Assembly: GCF_001436305.1 (NCBI RefSeq)
Contig: NZ_AZFO01000004.1
Span: 42,065-106,064, forward strand
DNA from: Lactobacillus ultunensis DSM 16047
GTDB taxonomy: Bacteria; Bacillota; Bacilli; Lactobacillales; Lactobacillaceae
Direction: 5' to 3'
Length of the DNA stretch: 64,000 bases
Shown: positions 28,454-38,234 of the stretch, in pieces
Numbering within the stretch: position 1 is the first letter of the stretch
Layout: the number at the start of each line of letters is the position of its first letter
The notes under the pieces: generated by a model
The model's input: only the letters and a program-made list of their open reading frames with translations
What the model was told of the DNA's origin: nothing
The model's database searches: none
Program-made: the position numbers and the translations under genes

Positions 28454-29752
28454 ATGACAGAATTGATTTCAATTAAAGATTCTTCCAAGCATGTTGATGA
28501 AGAAGTAAAAATGCATGTTTGGCTAACAGATAAAAGATCAAGCGGAAAGATTATCTTTTTGCAATTGCGTGATGGTACTGCATTCTTCCAAGGGGTAGTT
28601 CGTAAGAATGATGTATCAGATGAAGTATTTGAAGCTGCAAAGTCACTTAGACAAGAAGCAAGTTTTTACATCACTGGTACTGTTCACGAAGATGCACGTT
28701 CACACTTCGGTTACGAAATTCAAATTACTGATTTAAAGGTAATTTCAAACAATGAAGGTTACCCAATTGGTAATAAGGAACATGGTATTGACTTCTTGCT
28801 TGATCATCGTCATTTATGGTTAAGATCAAAGAAACCATTTGCAATTATGCAAATCAGAAATACTATGTTTAAGGCAACTGTTGACTTCTTTGAAAAAGAA
28901 GGCTTCATCAAATTCGATGCTCCAATTTTTATGCATTCTGCTCCAGAAGGTACTACACAATTATTCCACGTAGAATACTTTGATCATGATGCATATTTAT
29001 CTCAATCAGGTCAATTGTATGGTGAGGCTGGTGCAATGGCTTATGGCAAGATCTTTACTTTTGGTCCAACATTCAGAGCTGAAGAATCAAAGGGTCGTCG
29101 TCATATGACTGAATTCTGGATGATGGAACCAGAAATGGCTTGGATGCATCAAGATGAATCTTTAGACTTACAAGAAAGATACTTAGCTTACATGACTAAG
29201 CAAGTTTTGGAAAAGAATCAATACGAACTTAAGATTTTGGGTAGAGATCCTGAAAAGCTTCGTCCAACAACTGAGGGTAACTTTACTCGTCTTCCATATG
29301 ATGATGCTGTAAAGATGCTTCAAGATGCTGGTAGAGACTTCAAATGGGGCGATGATTTTGGAGCACCCGATGAAGGTTACATTTCTGAACAATATGATCG
29401 TCCTGTCTCTATTGTGAACTATCCAACTTCTATTAAACCTTTCTACATGAAGAAGAATCCTGATAATCCTAAGGAATACTTATGTGCTGATGTAATTGCA
29501 CCAGAAGGTTATGGTGAAATCTTTGGTGGCTCAGAACGTGAAGGTAATTACGAAATTCTGAAACAACAAATTGAAGATGCAGGTCTTAATTTAGAGGATT
29601 ACCAATGGTACCTTGATTTACGTAAATTTGGTGGTGTTCCTCACTCTGGCTTTGGTATGGGATTTGAACGTACAATTGCTTGGATATGTCATCTTGATCA
29701 CATTCGTGAAGCAATTCCATTCCCAAGATTAATTAATAGAATGCAACCTTAA
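28454..29752 (+). CDS. asnS: Asparaginyl-tRNA synthetase
   Basis: A 432-residue class IIb aminoacyl-tRNA synthetase. The N-terminal OB fold ([22 protein letters not shown]) binds the anticodon; motif 2 [21 protein letters not shown] and motif 3 [12 protein letters not shown] bind ATP. The [15 protein letters not shown] region and its length fit AsnRS rather than AspRS. I chose ATG 28454 behind TAGGA; a GTG at 28439 is in frame but lies on the ribosome site. No T-box is seen in the short leader. Confidence 0.94.
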   Translation: MTELISIKDSSKHVDEEVKMHVWLTDKRSSGKIIFLQLRDGTAFFQGVVRKNDVSDEVFEAAKSLRQEASFYITGTVHEDARSHFGYEIQITDLKVISNNEGYPIGNKEHGIDFLLDHRHLWLRSKKPFAIMQIRNTMFKATVDFFEKEGFIKFDAPIFMHSAPEGTTQLFHVEYFDHDAYLSQSGQLYGEAGAMAYGKIFTFGPTFRAEESKGRRHMTEFWMMEPEMAWMHQDESLDLQERYLAYMTKQVLEKNQYELKILGRDPEKLRPTTEGNFTRLPYDDAVKMLQDAGRDFKWGDDFGAPDEGYISEQYDRPVSIVNYPTSIKPFYMKKNPDNPKEYLCADVIAPEGYGEIFGGSEREGNYEILKQQIEDAGLNLEDYQWYLDLRKFGGVPHSGFGMGFERTIAWICHLDHIREAIPFPRLINRMQP

Positions 29753-29780
29753 TTAGGATTAGCAAATTAAATATTTAAGT

Positions 29781-29818
29781 AAAAAGTTGGACTACTGGGT
29801 AGTTCAACTTTTATTTTT
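29781..29818 (+). terminator. Terminator after asnS
   Basis: A 14-bp stem with one G-U pair (AAAAGTTGGACTAC against GTAGTTCAACTTTT), 3-base loop, then a T-rich tail. Confidence 0.85.
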
Positions 29819-29833
29819 GAAAGGAAATTTATT

Positions 29834-30478
29834 TTGCATTTTAATGATTATCGTGCGTTAGGTTTTACCACTTTACAAAATGGTTTGATAGCTTATTATC
29901 CTCAACTAAATATCAGTGATGCAGAGTTATTATTAATTATTCAACTTGAAGCTTTTAATCAACGAGGGGAGGCCTTCCCTTCAAATGAAAAAATTGCGGC
30001 TAATACTAATTTATCAGTAATCGATGTTGGAAATTTGATTCAACGCTTAATTGATAGAAATTATTTAACAATTGAGCAGACTACAGATAGTCAGGATAAG
30101 ATTGGCAATAGATATAGTTTAGATAAGCTATATGACGCGTTAGATAAGTATATCGACCAAAATATTATAATCAAGGATCACGAAAAGAATAAGAAAGTGG
30201 CAGTAACTGACGATCTCAGTAATAATCCTCTTAATTACTTATCGCGTAAAGTTGAAGTAGAATTTGGACGATATTTAAGTCCAATTGAGAGAGAAGAAAT
30301 TGCTCAGTGGCTTAGTGTTGACCATTATGCTCCAGAAATAATAGAATTAGCTTTGCGCGAAGCTGTATTATCTCAAGCATATTCTTTGAAATATATAGAT
30401 CGAGTTTTACTTAATTGGCAGCGACACAATTTAAAGACTCCTGCTGAAATTGAAAGATTTTTAAAGAGGAATAGATAA
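29834..30478 (+). CDS. dnaD: DnaD-family replication initiation protein
   Basis: A 214-residue DnaD. The N-terminal winged helix (about 1-100) contains AFPSNEKIAANTNLSVIDVGNLIQRL; the C-terminal DnaB/DnaD domain (about 135-205) has FGRYLSPIEREEIAQWL and ends with YIDRVLLNWQ, the conserved YxxxILxxW-like motif for DNA binding. It helps load the helicase at the origin and in restart. TTG 29834 follows GAAAGGAAA. The order asnS-dnaD-nth matches Bacillus. Confidence 0.9.
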   Translation: MHFNDYRALGFTTLQNGLIAYYPQLNISDAELLLIIQLEAFNQRGEAFPSNEKIAANTNLSVIDVGNLIQRLIDRNYLTIEQTTDSQDKIGNRYSLDKLYDALDKYIDQNIIIKDHEKNKKVAVTDDLSNNPLNYLSRKVEVEFGRYLSPIEREEIAQWLSVDHYAPEIIELALREAVLSQAYSLKYIDRVLLNWQRHNLKTPAEIERFLKRNR

Positions 30479-30480
30479 GC

Positions 30481-31110
30481 ATGTCAGAAAAGTTATTAAG
30501 TGATAAAGAAGCTCGTAATGTTTTACAGAAAATTTTGACTTTGTATCCTAACGCTAAAAGTGAATTAAAGTGGGATAGTAAATTTCATTTGTTGTGTGCT
30601 GTTATGATGAGTGCTCAAACAACTGATAAGATGGTTAATCGAGTAATGCCTAAATTCAGTCAAGAATTTCCCTATCCAAAAGATTTAGCTAATGCTCCGA
30701 TTGAACAGATTGAAAATGAGATCAAGACAATAGGACTATATAGATCTAAAGCAAAGCATTTAAAAGCTACAGCTAAAATTTTAGTAGATAAATACAATAG
30801 TCAAATACCTAAAGATAAAAAGATATTGATGACTTTACCTGGAGTCGGTGAGAAGACTGCTAATGTTGTATTAGCAGAAGGATACGGTGTACCAGCAATT
30901 GCGGTTGATACCCACGTTTCTAGGATCTCGAAAAAGTTTCATATTGTTGATCAAAAGGCAACACCTCATGAAGTTGAAAAACGTTTAGAAGCAATATTGC
31001 CTAAGGAAGAGTGGATTAAAACACACCATGCGATGATTTGGTTTGGACGTTATACAATGCCCTCAAGAGCCAAAGGAGATCCATATTCTTATTTAAATTC
31101 ACAAAAGTAA
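30481..31110 (+). CDS. nth: Endonuclease III without Fe-S cluster ligands
   Basis: A 209-residue HhH-GPD DNA glycosylase/AP lyase that removes oxidised pyrimidines. The helix-hairpin-helix LPGVGEKTANVV (about residue 119) carries the catalytic lysine and AVDTHVSRISKK the catalytic aspartate. The C-terminus, where the family normally holds Cx6CxxCx5C for a [4Fe-4S] cluster, reads WFGRYTMPSRAKGDPYSYLN with no cysteine, so the cluster is lost. The only cysteine I see is early (HLLCAVMMSA). It starts 2 bases after the dnaD stop. Confidence 0.92.
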   Translation: MSEKLLSDKEARNVLQKILTLYPNAKSELKWDSKFHLLCAVMMSAQTTDKMVNRVMPKFSQEFPYPKDLANAPIEQIENEIKTIGLYRSKAKHLKATAKILVDKYNSQIPKDKKILMTLPGVGEKTANVVLAEGYGVPAIAVDTHVSRISKKFHIVDQKATPHEVEKRLEAILPKEEWIKTHHAMIWFGRYTMPSRAKGDPYSYLNSQK

Positions 31111-31113
31111 TGT

Positions 31114-31146
31114 AAAGAAGCGATTGAAAATCGTTTCTTTTTTATT
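31114..31146 (+). terminator. Terminator of the dnaD-nth operon
   Basis: A 12-bp stem with one G-U pair (31114-31125 with 31129-31140, AAAGAAGCGATT), short GAA loop, then T-run. Confidence 0.85.
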
Positions 31147-31190
31147 AGGTAGAATTTTTAAAGTAGATTGTTACTAAATCAATTAAAAGC

Positions 31191-31225
31191 AAAAAAAAGT
31201 CTGCTTACGCTACGCTCCAGCAGTC
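31191..31225 (-). terminator. Minus-strand terminator-like hairpin beyond pbp1A
   Basis: On the minus strand GACTGCT and AGCAGAC pair (one mismatch) around a GC-rich loop and are followed by eight T. It is a second terminator for transcripts coming from pbp1A. It is richer in GC than its surroundings. Confidence 0.5.
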
Positions 31226-31265
31226 AACAATAAAACAACCTCAGCACTCCAAATCTTATTAAAAT

Positions 31266-31299
31266 AAAACTCCTATCACTTTTCTGATAGGAGTTATTT
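31266..31299. terminator. Bidirectional terminator of pbp1A
   Basis: An 11-bp perfect stem, AACTCCTATCA (31268-31278) with TGATAGGAGTT (31285-31295), with U-rich tails on both strands. It is the first terminator after pbp1A. Confidence 0.8.
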
Positions 31300-31317
31300 C
31301 ATATTCGAAATTACTTT

Positions 31318-33630
31318 TTAATGATTATCGGAACCTCCTTGATCATGATGTTCTTCATCATTAGAAGATTCACTGTTTTGCGCATGGGAACTAAAAGATT
31401 GAGCATTACTTTGTGAAGAAGATGATGACGAAGATGACCGTGCAGTGCTACTTGATTGAGTAGTAGTGCCATTTTGTCGTCTAGATGATGCATGACTCTC
31501 AGTAGTTGTAGATGAATTAGTTGTATTGTTATTGTCATCATTTGTATCAGTTTCTTCATCATCTTCATCATAACTGGCTGCACTGTTTCCGATACCAGCA
31601 GGGGCGTGACCACGAACGAATAGTTGCCAAGTACCGCCGCTTGAAGCCACTTCAGGTGGATTAGAGTTGTTGACAATTCTTGCTCTAATAACTGATTTAG
31701 GTTGTTGCCAATCTAGATTTGGCTTGTTTCGCATGAGGTAGGTCATCATACTCTTATAAATTAATTGGGCAGATTGTTGACCAACACCAGAAATGGTACC
31801 GTCTTTCAAATTATCATATCCTGTCCATACACCCATGACGTATGATCTAGTATAACCAACAAACCATGAATCTTTTGGTGTGGAATTATAGCTAGGGTAT
31901 TTATCTAGATCTTCTTCTGAATACTTCACAGTACCAGTTTTACCCGCTTGATAAAGATCAGCTATTTTAGCATTAGTACCTGAACCACGCTTTATAACAC
32001 CTTTTAGCATATCTGTAATCATATATGCAGTAGATTTTTTCATAACTCGAACACCATTTGAATCATAGTTTCTGGTTAATCCATCAGGTGTTTCAATCTT
32101 GGAAACAAATTGGGGTTTATGATAAATACCCATAGTAGCAAATGCACCATATGCGCCAGACATTTGTAAACTTGAAGCATTGGCACCAATAGCTACTGAT
32201 AAACCTGAGCTTGCAGGAACATTTACTCCCATTCTACGAGCGAAAGCTGATGCACGTTTTACGCCAACTTCAGCTAACGTTTTAACAGCAGGTACGTTAC
32301 GTGATTGTTCAAGTGCCTTACGCATGGTCATCATGCCATCATATTTGTTATCCCAGTCATAAAGTTGAATATTGGTACCAGGATAAACATATTTGCTATC
32401 ATCAAGCATTTTGGCAGTTGACCAATTTAAATATTGAATGGCTGGACCATAATCTAAGACTGGTTTAATTGACGAACCGGTTGACCGTCCAGTTTGAACA
32501 GCACGGTCAAGTCCTAATTGAACTGATGGCAAATGACGCCCACCCAAGATAGCTACTACATGACCATTATTAGGATCTACTACGGTAGCACCAATTTGCA
32601 TCTTATTATTGGTAAAAGGAACAGAACCATCATTAGCTAGTTGATAAAGTTTATTTTGAGCTTCTTGATCAATATTTACTGTAATTTTAAGGTTATCGTT
32701 GTATGGATCAAATCCTTTGTTTTTGACTTCTGCAACCACTTCCTTAATATATGGATCATCAATTTTTCTGATTTTAGATTCATTATTAGCGTGTCGAGGT
32801 CTAAGTCCCTTAGAAATTGGTTCATTAATAGCTTGATTGTATTGTGATTTTGAGATTTTATCATTTTCTAACATTGTCTTTAAAACAATATTTCTACGAT
32901 ATTTCGCTTTTTGAGGATAAAGATATGGATCATAAGCTACAGGGGCATTAGGCATCCCCGCAATTAAAGCAGTCTGAGCCAAATCAAGCTTTTTAAGAGG
33001 TTTATTATAGTAATAATTTGCGGCAGTACCCATACCGTAATTACCATAATTCATAAATACCTTATTGATGTAGAATTCCAAGATCTGGTCTTTGCTAAAT
33101 TCATGTTGAACTTTCATGGCCAACCAAGCTTCTTGTGCTTTTCTTCGCAGTGTTCGTTGCGATGCAGCAGTAGAAAAAACGGTTAGTTTTACTAACTGCT
33201 GAGTAATGGTTGAACCACCTGCAGCAATGCTGTTACTTTTAGCGTTGGTTAACATTGAGCCAACAATTCTAATAGGATCAACACCTAATCTGTCTTTATA
33301 AAAACGTTTATCTTCAACAGATACAACTGCATCTTTAAGTTGTTGTGGTATATTTTTGTTTTTAACATAAATACGTTTTTCTGATCCAAGGGAGAGCAAA
33401 AACTTACCATCATTGGTATATAAACTAGAAGTACCACCACTTTGTAATTGATCTTGACTAATATTTGGTGCATCTTTTGCATAAAAAGCAAAAAGGCCAA
33501 TTCCAGATACAACTAAAAGTAGTATTACTAAAAAAATCCATTTAATAACCTTGACCCACACGTGACTATTAGTCGACCTTCGTCCATGATAGTCTCTACG
33601 TGATTCACGTTTCATATTATTATCTGCCAT
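31318..33630 (-). CDS. pbp1A: Class A penicillin-binding protein 1A
   Basis: A 770-residue bifunctional peptidoglycan synthase. A basic cytoplasmic stretch and one membrane segment (about residues 28-50) precede a GT51 glycosyltransferase with VVSVEDKRFYKD (catalytic Glu) and GGSTITQQLVK. The transpeptidase has GSSIKP (SxxK nucleophile), QSRNVP (SxN) and GKTGTVKYS (KTG). The last 100 residues are low complexity and rich in Ser, Thr, Asp and Asn, probably a disordered wall-spanning tail. It lies directly downstream of recU with no gap, the usual Firmicutes pair. Confidence 0.95.
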   Translation of the reverse strand: MADNNMKRESRRDYHGRRSTNSHVWVKVIKWIFLVILLLVVSGIGLFAFYAKDAPNISQDQLQSGGTSSLYTNDGKFLLSLGSEKRIYVKNKNIPQQLKDAVVSVEDKRFYKDRLGVDPIRIVGSMLTNAKSNSIAAGGSTITQQLVKLTVFSTAASQRTLRRKAQEAWLAMKVQHEFSKDQILEFYINKVFMNYGNYGMGTAANYYYNKPLKKLDLAQTALIAGMPNAPVAYDPYLYPQKAKYRRNIVLKTMLENDKISKSQYNQAINEPISKGLRPRHANNESKIRKIDDPYIKEVVAEVKNKGFDPYNDNLKITVNIDQEAQNKLYQLANDGSVPFTNNKMQIGATVVDPNNGHVVAILGGRHLPSVQLGLDRAVQTGRSTGSSIKPVLDYGPAIQYLNWSTAKMLDDSKYVYPGTNIQLYDWDNKYDGMMTMRKALEQSRNVPAVKTLAEVGVKRASAFARRMGVNVPASSGLSVAIGANASSLQMSGAYGAFATMGIYHKPQFVSKIETPDGLTRNYDSNGVRVMKKSTAYMITDMLKGVIKRGSGTNAKIADLYQAGKTGTVKYSEEDLDKYPSYNSTPKDSWFVGYTRSYVMGVWTGYDNLKDGTISGVGQQSAQLIYKSMMTYLMRNKPNLDWQQPKSVIRARIVNNSNPPEVASSGGTWQLFVRGHAPAGIGNSAASYDEDDEETDTNDDNNNTTNSSTTTESHASSRRQNGTTTQSSSTARSSSSSSSSQSNAQSFSSHAQNSESSNDEEHHDQGGSDNH

Positions 33631-34262
33631 TATTCTCTTTTCCTATCTGCAATAAAGTTATCAACTGCCTCAAGATAAGGTAGGGTAGGACGGAAGCCAC
33701 TTTTGATCTCGTAAGAATTATTTTCAATTTCTTTTAAGGTCATTGAACTTTTGTCCTTTTTCCTCCAAGCACGGATCACAAAGCTAGCAGGGGTAACAAA
33801 ATACCGTTCCAAACTAGCAAATCTAATAATTGTAAAGCAAATTCCTTGTTGTTTTAGGCATTCATCAAGATGAAAAATCTGATGTTCATGAAAATTTTTT
33901 AAAGGAAAATTAGTTTTGTTTCTTGTTTCCTTTGCCTCAAAATCAAGATAATATCCTTTATATACTCCATTATAGTCAGTAGTAGAAGCCTGTCTGAAGT
34001 AAGCTTCTCGAATTACTGCTTTGGATCGTTTAGGATAATCAACCTTGACTATTTGAACAGGGGTAGGCTTTTTATGAACAACAGCTATTTCTTCCATTAA
34101 ATAGTATTTATTAGATTCGTTTATTTGCTGTTCCAATGTCATACCACGATCAGAAAAGTTAACACCTTTCTTATGTTTGTATGAACGACGGATACCGTGT
34201 TCTTCTTTTTTAGTTACTGGTTTTCTAAATGCAGCTAAACTGCCGCTAGGATATTTGACCAT
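33630..34262 (-). CDS. recU: Holliday junction resolvase RecU
   Basis: A 210-residue RecU that cuts Holliday junctions during recombination and chromosome segregation. Catalytic motifs are YYLDFEAKETRNKTNFPL (the D-ExK nuclease core, about residue 110) and NFHEHQIFHLDECLKQQG after it. The N-terminal RGMTLEQQINESNKYY is the conserved stalk-side region. ATG 34262 follows AGGAGTGAGG; an upstream ATG at 34283 has no ribosome site. The stop overlaps the pbp1A start. Confidence 0.93.
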   Translation of the reverse strand: MVKYPSGSLAAFRKPVTKKEEHGIRRSYKHKKGVNFSDRGMTLEQQINESNKYYLMEEIAVVHKKPTPVQIVKVDYPKRSKAVIREAYFRQASTTDYNGVYKGYYLDFEAKETRNKTNFPLKNFHEHQIFHLDECLKQQGICFTIIRFASLERYFVTPASFVIRAWRKKDKSSMTLKEIENNSYEIKSGFRPTLPYLEAVDNFIADRKRE

Positions 34263-34330
34263 TATCCTCACTCCTGTTAGCATTATAGCAATAAAGATTA
34301 GATTTTTGAATATAGGAGGCTCTAAGATCA

Positions 34331-34900
34331 GTGCAGCGTTTATGGGTAACAGGATATCGTAGCTATGAACTAAATGTTTTTGGTGATCGTGATCCCAAAA
34401 TCACTGTAATTAAATATGCTTTGAAAAATTATTTTGTCAGTCTCATTGAAGAAGGACAATTAGATTGGATTATTACAGGGGCAAATCTTGGCGTAGAGCA
34501 ATGGGCTGCCGAAGTAGGGTTAGAATTAGGAGAAAAGTATCCTGTTAGAACTTCTATAATGATTCCATATGAAGAATTTGCCAATCGTTGGAATGAAAAC
34601 AATCAAGCCAAATTTATTAATTTAAAAGAAAAGGTAGACTTTTTTGCTTCCACTTCTAATACTCCATATCAAAGTCCGGTACAATTGCGTAATTACCAAA
34701 ATTTTATGATTCAGCATACTGATCGAGCAATGATGATCTATGATCCAGAGCATCCTGGTAAACCTAAATATGATTATAATTTAATCCAAAAATATCAAGA
34801 GTCTAAAGAATATCCTTTAGATTTAATCGATTTTTATGATTTACAAGACGCTGCTGAAGAATATCAGGAGAATCATCAAAATTCAAAGTTCTCTGAATAA
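34331..34900 (+). CDS. YpsA-like SLOG-family protein (DUF1273)
   Basis: A 189-residue protein with the DUF1273/YpsA pattern: [20 protein letters not shown] at the N-terminus, then [21 protein letters not shown] (nucleotide-type Rossmann fold of the SLOG superfamily) and a late [12 protein letters not shown]. In Bacillus YpsA affects cell division and lies beside gpsB, as here. The start is GTG 34331, 11 bases after AGGAGG. It is divergent from recU. A ligand is not established. Confidence 0.85.
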   Translation: MQRLWVTGYRSYELNVFGDRDPKITVIKYALKNYFVSLIEEGQLDWIITGANLGVEQWAAEVGLELGEKYPVRTSIMIPYEEFANRWNENNQAKFINLKEKVDFFASTSNTPYQSPVQLRNYQNFMIQHTDRAMMIYDPEHPGKPKYDYNLIQKYQESKEYPLDLIDFYDLQDAAEEYQENHQNSKFSE

Positions 34901-34990
34901 TCTAAAACTTTTATTAAAGTGAATTTCTTGGTTTTAAGTAGCTCTTCTTTTTGCTAAAATAAAGGGGAATGTAAAGGAGTTGTCAGTAAG

Positions 34991-35410
34991 ATGGCAAATT
35001 TAAATGATATAAAATTATCAGCACAAGACATATTAAAAAAACAGTTTAGAAGTAAAGTTAAAGGTTATGATCCTGATGAAGTTGATGCTTATTTGGATCA
35101 AGTGATTTCTGATTATGAGACATTTCAACAGCTCATTGAAGATTTATATGGACAAATAGGTACACTACAACGCCAATTAATGGATGAAAAGCAAAAAGAG
35201 AAGAAAACTGTTGAAGCAGAAAAAGAGGAAGAGGAAAAAGTTAAGACTTATACTCCAACTCATAGAAGATCTTCAATGGCCACTAATTTTGCGGAAGATG
35301 ATGACAATCAAGGTGAAATTTCAACTAATATGGCCATTATTCAAAGAATTTCAACTTTGGAAAGAAAAGTTTACAATCTTGAACAACATGTTTATGGCTT
35401 AAAGCATTAA
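34991..35410 (+). CDS. gpsB: Cell division protein GpsB
   Basis: A 139-residue GpsB adaptor. The N-terminal DivIVA-type coiled coil (about residues 5-75) contains FRSKVKGYDPDEVDAYLDQVISDYE, which binds membranes and the tails of class A PBPs. A Glu/Lys-rich linker follows and a C-terminal trimerisation helix ends IQRISTLERKVYNLEQHVYG. It coordinates elongation and division and probably meets the pbp1A product encoded nearby. AAAGGAG precedes the ATG, and a TGC-TAAAAT extended -10 lies just upstream. Confidence 0.93.
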   Translation: MANLNDIKLSAQDILKKQFRSKVKGYDPDEVDAYLDQVISDYETFQQLIEDLYGQIGTLQRQLMDEKQKEKKTVEAEKEEEEKVKTYTPTHRRSSMATNFAEDDDNQGEISTNMAIIQRISTLERKVYNLEQHVYGLKH

Positions 35411-35414
35411 TTTT

Positions 35415-35423
35415 TGCTATAAT
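35415..35423 (+). promoter_or_regulatory. Extended -10 promoter of rnpB
   Basis: TGC plus TATAAT directly after the gpsB stop, placing the transcription start near 35430-35432 where the 5' stem of the RNase P RNA begins. Confidence 0.65.
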
Positions 35424-35431
35424 GGTTAATA

Positions 35432-35811
35432 GTGTGAATTTTGAGTAGGCGCGGCTAGCTTTATGCTAGTTGAGGAAAGTCCACGCACGCACAAGCTGCG
35501 ATGCTTGTAGTGATCGTATTCAGCTCAATAAGCTGGAGAGGAGTTTTGCTTCTACGGCGGAAAAAGTGCTAAATCTTCGGACATGCATTACTATCCTGAA
35601 AAGTGCCACAGTGACGAAGCAAGATCAGAAATGATCTTGGTGGAACGAGGTAAACCCTGCGAGCGTGAAACCCAAATTTGGTGGGGGAGCTTCGGTCTAA
35701 GAAAATGAACTAAAGACCGAGTTATTGCTTTAGCAATAAAGATAGATGACTACTAAAAGTGATTTTGCCAGAATCACTGGAACAAAACGTGGCTTATAGA
35801 AATTCACACAG
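35432..35811 (+). ncRNA. rnpB: RNase P RNA, Bacillus (B) type
   Basis: A 380-base RNA that is the catalytic part of RNase P, which trims the 5' leader of pre-tRNA. The ends pair (GTGTGAATTT at 35432 with AAATTCACAC ending 35809). Conserved cores are present: GAGGAAAGTCCACGC near 35474, GGTAAACCCTGCGAGCGTGAAACCC near 35650 and AACAAAACGTGGCTTATAGA near 35780. The length fits the B type of Firmicutes. Confidence 0.93.
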
Positions 35812-35813
35812 GC

Positions 35814-35846
35814 AGAGTTGGGCTTTTTGTCCAACTCTTTTTTTAT
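35814..35846 (+). terminator. Terminator of rnpB
   Basis: AGAGTTGG (35814-35821) pairs with CCAACTCT (35831-35838), followed by seven T. Confidence 0.88.
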
Positions 35847-35869
35847 TTTGAATAAATGAAAGTGTAATA

Positions 35870-37000
35870 ATGAAAGAATATCAACTTTATGCAACTATGG
35901 GCGCTGGATTTGAAAGCGTCGTTAATAAAGAATTACAAGGCATGGGCTATCAAACAAAAGTGGAAAATGGTCGTGTCTTTTTTAAGGGAACACAAGAAGA
36001 TATTGTAAGAACCAATTTATGGTTACGAACGGCAGATAGAATAAAAATCTTACTTAAAGAATTTAAAGCAACTGATTTTGATACTTTATTTGATCAGGTT
36101 CACAATTATAATTGGGCAGAGCTTTTACCAGTTGATGCCAAGTTTCCTGTACAAGGTAGGGCAATTAAGTCTAAGCTTCATTCTGAACCGGATGTACAGT
36201 CAATTGTAAAAAAAGCAATTGTCAATAAAATGATCGAACAGTATCATCGTCGTGTCTTTTTACCAGAAACGGGTAGTGAGTATCCTTTAGATATTCATAT
36301 TTATAAGAATATAGCACGATTATCTCTGGATACGACTGGCGCAAGTCTTTTTAAACGTGGCTATCGTGTTGAACATGGTGGTGCACCTTTAAAGGAAAAC
36401 TTCGCGGCAGGGTTATTAAAATTGACCCCTTATAATGGTACACATCCATTAATTGATCCAATGACTGGTTCTGGTACTCTGGCTATTGAAGCGGCATTGA
36501 TAGCTAAGAACATAGCACCAGGAACTTGGCGGAAATTTGCTTTTGATGGCTTTGACTGGTTTGATGCTAATTTGCATAAAGAAGCTTTAGAAAAAGCCAA
36601 GGCAGAAGTTAAAGAACTAGAAGCTCCTATTTGGGCTAGTGATATTGATCAATCTGTTCTCGAAATTGCTAAATTAAATGCTCATAATGCAGGTGTCTTA
36701 CAAGATATTCGTTTTAAGCAAGTAGCCGTTAAAGATTTTGCTACAGATTTAGAAAATGGAATTATCATTGCTAACCCTCCATATGGTAAACGATTGAAAG
36801 ATCGTGAATCTGCGGAAGAACTATATAGAGAGATGGGAAAAGTTCTGCGCCCGTTAAGTTCTTTCAGTCAGTATTACTTGACTGCTGATCCAAATTTTGA
36901 AAAGTGTTTTGGCGCTAAAGCTACTAAGAAACGTAAATTATTTAACGGTAATTTGAGAGTTGATTTCTATCAGTATTGGGCAAATAGAAGGAAAAAATGA
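35870..37000 (+). CDS. THUMP-domain 23S rRNA methyltransferase (YpsC/RlmL-N type)
   Basis: A 376-residue RNA methyltransferase. A ferredoxin-like/THUMP region (about 1-160) binds RNA. The Rossmann domain carries DPMTGSGTLAIEAAL (SAM motif I, about residue 192) and IIANPPYGKRL (N6-adenine type NPPY motif, about 302). The family methylates guanine or adenine in 23S rRNA (RlmL/RlmK branch). It lies next to rnpB and gpsB as ypsC does in Bacillus. Its stop overlaps the next start by 4 bases. Confidence 0.88.
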   Translation: MKEYQLYATMGAGFESVVNKELQGMGYQTKVENGRVFFKGTQEDIVRTNLWLRTADRIKILLKEFKATDFDTLFDQVHNYNWAELLPVDAKFPVQGRAIKSKLHSEPDVQSIVKKAIVNKMIEQYHRRVFLPETGSEYPLDIHIYKNIARLSLDTTGASLFKRGYRVEHGGAPLKENFAAGLLKLTPYNGTHPLIDPMTGSGTLAIEAALIAKNIAPGTWRKFAFDGFDWFDANLHKEALEKAKAEVKELEAPIWASDIDQSVLEIAKLNAHNAGVLQDIRFKQVAVKDFATDLENGIIIANPPYGKRLKDRESAEELYREMGKVLRPLSSFSQYYLTADPNFEKCFGAKATKKRKLFNGNLRVDFYQYWANRRKK

Positions 37001-38229
37001 TTACAAAAAATCTTAATACGGAAATCTGGGTCATTTCCGATACTCATTTGATTGCTGATAGTTTACATGATGAGGGACAAGCTTTTTCTCGTATGCAAAA
37101 AACAAGTCAAGGAAAGGATTTGTATTATCAAGAAACTGCGTTGACTGCATTTATGCGTATGGCTCAAAGAAAAAAGCCAGCTGCTATTATTGTTACTGGA
37201 GATGTTACTTTCAACGGTGAACGAGTTTCTGCAGAAAAGTTTGCAGAAATTTTCAAACCGCTAAAAGATACTAAAGTATTAGTTTTGCCCGGCAATCATG
37301 ATATTTTTGATGGTTGGGCAAGAGAGTTTCGCGGTAAAAAACAATTTTATGCTGGTGAAATCAGTCCTTTATTTTGGCGCTCAATTTTTGATAAGTCTTA
37401 TAGACAAGCTACCGATGAAGATGAAAGTTCATTAGCTTATAGTGTTCAGTTAAATCCCCAATATTTTTTAATTTTGGCTGATTCTAATATTTATGGTAAA
37501 GAAGAAACAACAGAAGCACCTCATACTAGAGGCATGATTGGTAAAGAACAATTAAAGTGGATTGAAAAGCAATTCCGTTATGCTCAAGAGCACGATTTAC
37601 GACCTATTCTTTTTATGCATCATAATCTTTATGCGCATAATCCTGCAGTGAACAAAGGTTATGTGGTCGATGATGCGGTTGATCTAAGACGTTTGTGTGC
37701 AAGATATAATGTTAAGCTTGCTTTTTCGGGTCATATTCATGCTCAAAATATTATGGGACCGCATGATATGACTCCAACAACTGAGATCGCTACTTCTAGT
37801 TTTTGTTCAAATGATCAGGGGTATGGGGTAGTCAGATTGCATTCTCGTCATATTACTTATGTTAGAAGAACTTTCGATATGACTCGCTACTTAACTAAGG
37901 AAGAAAAACAGAATTATACATTAGAGCATTTCCATAAATATCTAAAGGACTTACAATTAGGAAGTATTTCAGCTGATATGATGCAAAGTGAATTAAATAA
38001 ATATCATGATGATATTGACTTAGTAAGAGAGATGGGTAAATTGTTTGGCTGGATGAATTATCACTTCTTTACAGGACAAAATCATATTAAAAGTAGCGAA
38101 TTGAATAAAATTCATTCATCAAGGGCTTATCAAATCTTGATGAAACACCATCCAGAATTTCGATTATACTTAGAAACGCTTTATGATACTTCAAATCATA
38201 GTAATTTACAGGTAAAAATTAAATACTAA
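36997..38229 (+). CDS. Calcineurin-like metallophosphoesterase
   Basis: A 410-residue phosphoesterase with all five metal motifs: VISDTHLIAD (about residue 13), TGDVTFNGE (about 69), PGNHDIF (about 101), FMHHNLYAH (about 207) and SGHIHAQN (about 246). The remaining 150 residues form a helical C-terminal domain I do not recognise. There is no signal peptide, so it is cytoplasmic. The substrate is unknown (cyclic nucleotides or phospho-esters are family options). It is translationally coupled to the rRNA methyltransferase. Confidence 0.87.
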   Translation: MITKNLNTEIWVISDTHLIADSLHDEGQAFSRMQKTSQGKDLYYQETALTAFMRMAQRKKPAAIIVTGDVTFNGERVSAEKFAEIFKPLKDTKVLVLPGNHDIFDGWAREFRGKKQFYAGEISPLFWRSIFDKSYRQATDEDESSLAYSVQLNPQYFLILADSNIYGKEETTEAPHTRGMIGKEQLKWIEKQFRYAQEHDLRPILFMHHNLYAHNPAVNKGYVVDDAVDLRRLCARYNVKLAFSGHIHAQNIMGPHDMTPTTEIATSSFCSNDQGYGVVRLHSRHITYVRRTFDMTRYLTKEEKQNYTLEHFHKYLKDLQLGSISADMMQSELNKYHDDIDLVREMGKLFGWMNYHFFTGQNHIKSSELNKIHSSRAYQILMKHHPEFRLYLETLYDTSNHSNLQVKIKY

Positions 38230-38234
38230 AAATA

